Shown piece after piece: positions 61,845 to 64,000 of a DNA stretch of 64,000 bases (its first letter is position 1; every line of letters starts with the position of its first letter). Below the pieces are notes generated by a model. The model was given only the letters and a program-made list of their open reading frames with translations, did no database searches and was not told the DNA's origin. The DNA comes from Collinsella aerofaciens (GTDB taxonomy: Bacteria; Actinomycetota; Coriobacteriia; Coriobacteriales; Coriobacteriaceae), in contig NZ_SPFY01000012.1 of the NCBI RefSeq assembly GCF_005844325.1, positions 1-64,000 of the forward strand, read 5' to 3'. Both the position numbers and the translations under genes were made by a program.

Positions 61845-61863
61845 GGTGGGCCATGTGTCCCAT
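61845..61863. repeat. 19-bp element upstream of the first lipoprotein
   Basis: GGTGGGCCATGTGTCCCAT, identical to 62811-62829. It lies 73-91 bases before the lipoprotein start and contains TGGG/CCCA inverted ends. Confidence 0.75.
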
Positions 61864-61911
61864 TCTGAGGGCCGGATTTGCGCCGTTAAGTGGCAATATG
61901 CACGGGTCCAA

Positions 61912-61944
61912 AAGAGGGGAGGGCCGGTGCTGTCGGCCCTCCCC
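61912..61944 (-). terminator. terminator after the second lipoprotein gene
   Basis: Perfect arms GGGGAGGGCCG (61916-61926) and CGGCCCTCCCC (61934-61944), with TTTT on the minus-strand side. Confidence 0.8.
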
Positions 61945-62013
61945 GGGTTGGGCGCCCGTTGTTTTAATGGGGCGCATGTGCGCGGGTGCGCGTAGGCGCG
62001 TGCGGGTGTCCCG

Positions 62014-62613
62014 TTACTTGATCTCGATGCTCGAAATCTCGACTTCGCGTGCCTCGGAAACTGCCTCTACCATGTCATCGGGGAACTCGATGGAGTTGAG
62101 GAGTGCCTCGGCTTCTTTCTTGTGCTGGTCGAAGTTCGAGATGAGGACGTAGACGCTTCCCGGCTCAACATCGGTAAAAAGCATGGTTGAGATGCCGCTG
62201 TTGTCCTCGTATGTTCCGACGAGCCACGTCCTGCCGTTATACTCGACGGACCCGCCATCCTTCCACTGGAACGTATCCCCCTTCTTTTCCGCCTGGTCGG
62301 CGTGGGATTCCTCGGCCGTCAGCGCTTTTTTCCAAACGGGGATAAAGCGATCGGCCGAGGCGTTCTCGTCTTCGGGGAAGGTGAGCTGGACCCTGTCGGC
62401 ATTCTTGCCGGCAGAGTCGCTTACGCCGACGCCCTCGGGCATCTCGACCTTAAACCAGATGTAGTCGGTCTTCTTGGCGACGGGGGCCTTTTCCTTGCTC
62501 TCGCTCTTGGGGGCGCTGCCGCCGCCCGATGCGCTCCCGCCGCAGCCCACAAGGGCGAGCGCGGCAAAGAGGGCGATGCAAAGGGAAAGGATTGATAGGG
62601 TCTTTTTCATCAT
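62014..62613 (-). CDS. lipoprotein, paralogue of the previous
   Basis: A 199-aa lipoprotein with lipobox 'LVGC' and a Ser/Gly/Lys spacer, then a domain matching its neighbour ('TDYIWFKVEMPEGVGV', 'YNGRTWLVGTYEDNSG', 'FTDVEPGSVYVLISN'). AAGGAGG lies 8 bases before ATG 62613 on this strand; the open frame from 62646 crosses that site. The two genes are in tandem but separately promoted and terminated, and probably arose by duplication together with their upstream regions. Confidence 0.75.
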   Translation of the reverse strand: MMKKTLSILSLCIALFAALALVGCGGSASGGGSAPKSESKEKAPVAKKTDYIWFKVEMPEGVGVSDSAGKNADRVQLTFPEDENASADRFIPVWKKALTAEESHADQAEKKGDTFQWKDGGSVEYNGRTWLVGTYEDNSGISTMLFTDVEPGSVYVLISNFDQHKKEAEALLNSIEFPDDMVEAVSEAREVEISSIEIK

Positions 62614-62992
62614 GGTGGCGTCCTCCTTGTCTGCTGATGACATCACGGCGCCGCATGCTGTTGGGGTACTGATTGCGCTGGCGGCGGATGTCTCTGTGTA
62701 CTGTGCGACTTATGCCTCCGTTCATCGCTTGTGGCCGTTGCGCGGCCGTTCCCCAACGGGTTCCTTACTTATAGATATGCCCCAGCTTGTGCTGCTCGGG
62801 AGTCTCGAAAGGTGGGCCATGTGTCCCATGTTTGCGTTGGCATGGCCTATCGTGTGCCATAGAAATCCGCGATGGCCAGGTGCGCTGACGCTCGCGTACT
62901 TATGGGCTAGACTTAGCACCATTACGTGATCGATGCGGTCGGCCGGCGTCGGCCGCCCGACCGATATATATGACTTGAAGGTGCGTGTGCGT
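62614..62992. other. gene-free stretch between divergent genes
   Basis: No gene is seen. It holds the 19-bp element (62811-62829), a CTATAAG-like -10 candidate on the minus strand near 62768-62774, and the upstream region of the cyclodeaminase gene. Confidence 0.5.
62811..62829. repeat. 19-bp element upstream of the second lipoprotein
   Basis: Second copy of GGTGGGCCATGTGTCCCAT, here 198-216 bases before the gene. Flanking bases (CGAG motif) are also partly shared with the copy at 61845. Confidence 0.75.
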
Positions 62993-63625
62993 ATGAGCCA
63001 AGAGATGATGGATAAAACCTGTCGCGGTTTTGCCGAGGCGCTGGCCGCGCGCGAGCCGGTTCCCGGTGGTGGCAGCGCGAGCGCCTTTGTAGGTGCGCTG
63101 GGCGCCTCGCTTTGCGGAATGGTTGCCCGCTATGGGGCGACAAACCCCGCGCTTGCCGATCGCGCAGACGATCTGACGCGCGCGTTTGCCCAGGCGGATG
63201 AGTTGGCGCAGGAACTTGTGGGTCTGGTTGCCGAGGACGTTCGTGCCTACGGGCAGGTGTCCGCGGCGTACGGTATTCCGCGTGACGATCCGGCTCGAGC
63301 GACCGCGATTCAGGATGCGCTGCATGTGGCCGCTCTGCCGCCGTATCGCATTATGGATGCCTGCGGGCGTGCGCTGGCGCTGCTCGAGGACATGGCCGAC
63401 AAGGGTTCGCGTCAGCTGCTGTCCGATGTGGCGTGCGGCGCCGTGTTCTGCCGTGCCGCTATGCAAGGCGCGAGTTTGACGCTCTTTGCGAACACCACGT
63501 CTATGAAGGATCGCGTTCGTGCCGAGGAGCTCGAGACGGCGTGTGATGAGCTGCTCGACACATGGTTGCCGCGCGCCGAGGCGCTGGCGCGCCGCGCCTC
63601 CGACGCTGCAAGGAAGAGAGGATAG
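62993..63625 (+). CDS. fchA: cyclodeaminase/cyclohydrolase family protein
   Basis: A 210-aa helical enzyme of the FTCD_C family, here probably methenyl-THF cyclohydrolase or formimino-THF cyclodeaminase. 'REPVPGGGSASAFVGALGASL' is the folate-binding signature in short pieces ('PVPGGGSASA'). Adjacent folD and nearby fhs favour a role in the one-carbon pathway. ATG 62993 follows GAAGG (62976-62980), at some distance; GTG 62981 is in frame. It ends 2 bases before folD. Confidence 0.87.
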   Translation: MSQEMMDKTCRGFAEALAAREPVPGGGSASAFVGALGASLCGMVARYGATNPALADRADDLTRAFAQADELAQELVGLVAEDVRAYGQVSAAYGIPRDDPARATAIQDALHVAALPPYRIMDACGRALALLEDMADKGSRQLLSDVACGAVFCRAAMQGASLTLFANTTSMKDRVRAEELETACDELLDTWLPRAEALARRASDAARKRG

Positions 63626-63627
63626 CC

Positions 63628-64000
63628 ATGGCTGAACTGCTGAAGGGTGCTCCCGTTGCTCGCGCTTTGACTGAGGAACTTGCTGCTCGCTGCGCAGCCC
63701 TGCGCGAGCGGGGCGTTGTTCCGACGTTGGCTATTGTGCGTGTAGGTGAACGCGAGGACGACCTATCCTACGAGCGCGGTGCGCTCAAGCGCTGCGAAAA
63801 AGTGGGGATTGAGGCTCGTCGCGTTTTGCTTTCTGCCGATGTTTCGCAGGACGAGCTGTTGACGGCTATCGAGGACATCAATGCCGATTCGGCTGTTCAT
63901 GGCTGTCTGATGTTCCGCCCGCTGCCCGCCGGCCTTGACGAGAACGCCGTCGCCGCAGCGCTCGATCCCGCCAAGGATGTTGACTCCATGACGCCGGCTT
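63628..64000 (+). CDS. folD: methylene-THF dehydrogenase/cyclohydrolase, cut by the window edge
   Basis: The first 124 codons of FolD. The catalytic-domain start 'LLKGAPVARALTEEL' and the substrate region 'YERGALKRCEKVGIEARRV' are present. The usual conserved Tyr-x-x-x-Lys is visible in 'SYERGALKRC' (YxxxxxK form), and 'DINADSAVHGCLMFRPLP' matches the family's 'NxDxxVHGILVQLPLP' motif. The NADP-binding domain lies beyond the window. ATG 63628 has AGGAAGAGAGGA upstream. The dehydrogenase product feeds fhs-derived one-carbon units. Confidence 0.9.
   Translation, partial: MAELLKGAPVARALTEELAARCAALRERGVVPTLAIVRVGEREDDLSYERGALKRCEKVGIEARRVLLSADVSQDELLTAIEDINADSAVHGCLMFRPLPAGLDENAVAAALDPAKDVDSMTPA

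Noticed and set aside
1-64000. tRNA, rRNA or CRISPR arrays
   Set aside because: Intergenic regions were read for cloverleaf ends and regularly spaced repeats; none was convincing.

Overview
The window looks like a chromosomal segment of a high-GC, strictly anaerobic Gram-positive gut bacterium of the Coriobacteriia, most likely Collinsella. This rests on the gene families and their arrangement as I recognise them, not on a search: PTS sugar operons, an [FeFe] hydrogenase, superoxide reductase, AddAB-type recombination nuclease, LAxTG and Tat-exported surface proteins, and GC-rich coding with many GTG/TTG starts. The bulk is GC-rich; two stretches (about 15.6-21.0 kb and 36.8-38.2 kb) are clearly richer in A+T and look acquired. 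I see no rRNA, tRNA or CRISPR array.

Layout. 0-4.7 kb: an alpha-glucoside PTS operon (EIIA, BglG/LicT-type antiterminator, EIICB, GH4 6-phospho-alpha-glucosidase). 5-11 kb: a hydrogen-metabolism operon in which a GltD-like flavoprotein overlaps an [FeFe] hydrogenase, followed by a Tat/lipoprotein substrate-binding protein and a fused permease-ATPase. 11-15.5 kb: an orphan RelB/DinJ-type antitoxin ending inside a repeat, a CPBP protease, a YgiQ radical SAM enzyme and a DUF1275 protein. 15.7-20.8 kb: an A+T-rich ribosomal-peptide locus, with a radical SAM maturase, a 337-aa partner, an acyl-carrier-like protein, a 59-aa cysteine-rich precursor peptide (17888-18067, minus) and a barrel-fold protein in one overlapping operon, convergent with an ABC exporter. 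21-29 kb: fucO-like lactaldehyde reductase, M42 peptidase, HTH-HipA-like kinase, mnmA, cysK with a divergent Rrf2 regulator, YvlD-type membrane protein, YerC-type repressor.

29-36 kb: addB-like and addA. 36-46 kb: DUF3284 protein, MFS transporter, dnaE, SWIM-SNF2 helicase, superoxide reductase. 46-52.5 kb: a NadE homologue that has lost its catalytic motifs, ruvCAB with stop-start overlaps, and fhs. 52.6-58.3 kb: a single-pass surface protein, a CDF metal exporter, a frameshifted zinc-ribbon gene, a DUF1016 nuclease and a small PH-like protein. 58.4-62.6 kb: a phospholipase C gene separated by one in-frame TAG from the Tat signal and lectin-like domain it appears to need, then two paralogous lipoproteins. 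62.9-64 kb: cyclodeaminase-type fchA and the start of folD, which with fhs complete the formate-to-methylene-THF branch.

The strongest candidate for an undescribed system is the peptide locus at 15.7-20.8 kb. Next are the amber-split phospholipase, the dead NadE paralogue, and the hydrogenase operon carrying a permease-ATPase fusion. Long nested inverted repeats at 22.3, 29.2, 36.1 and 48.2 kb are a recurring intergenic feature.
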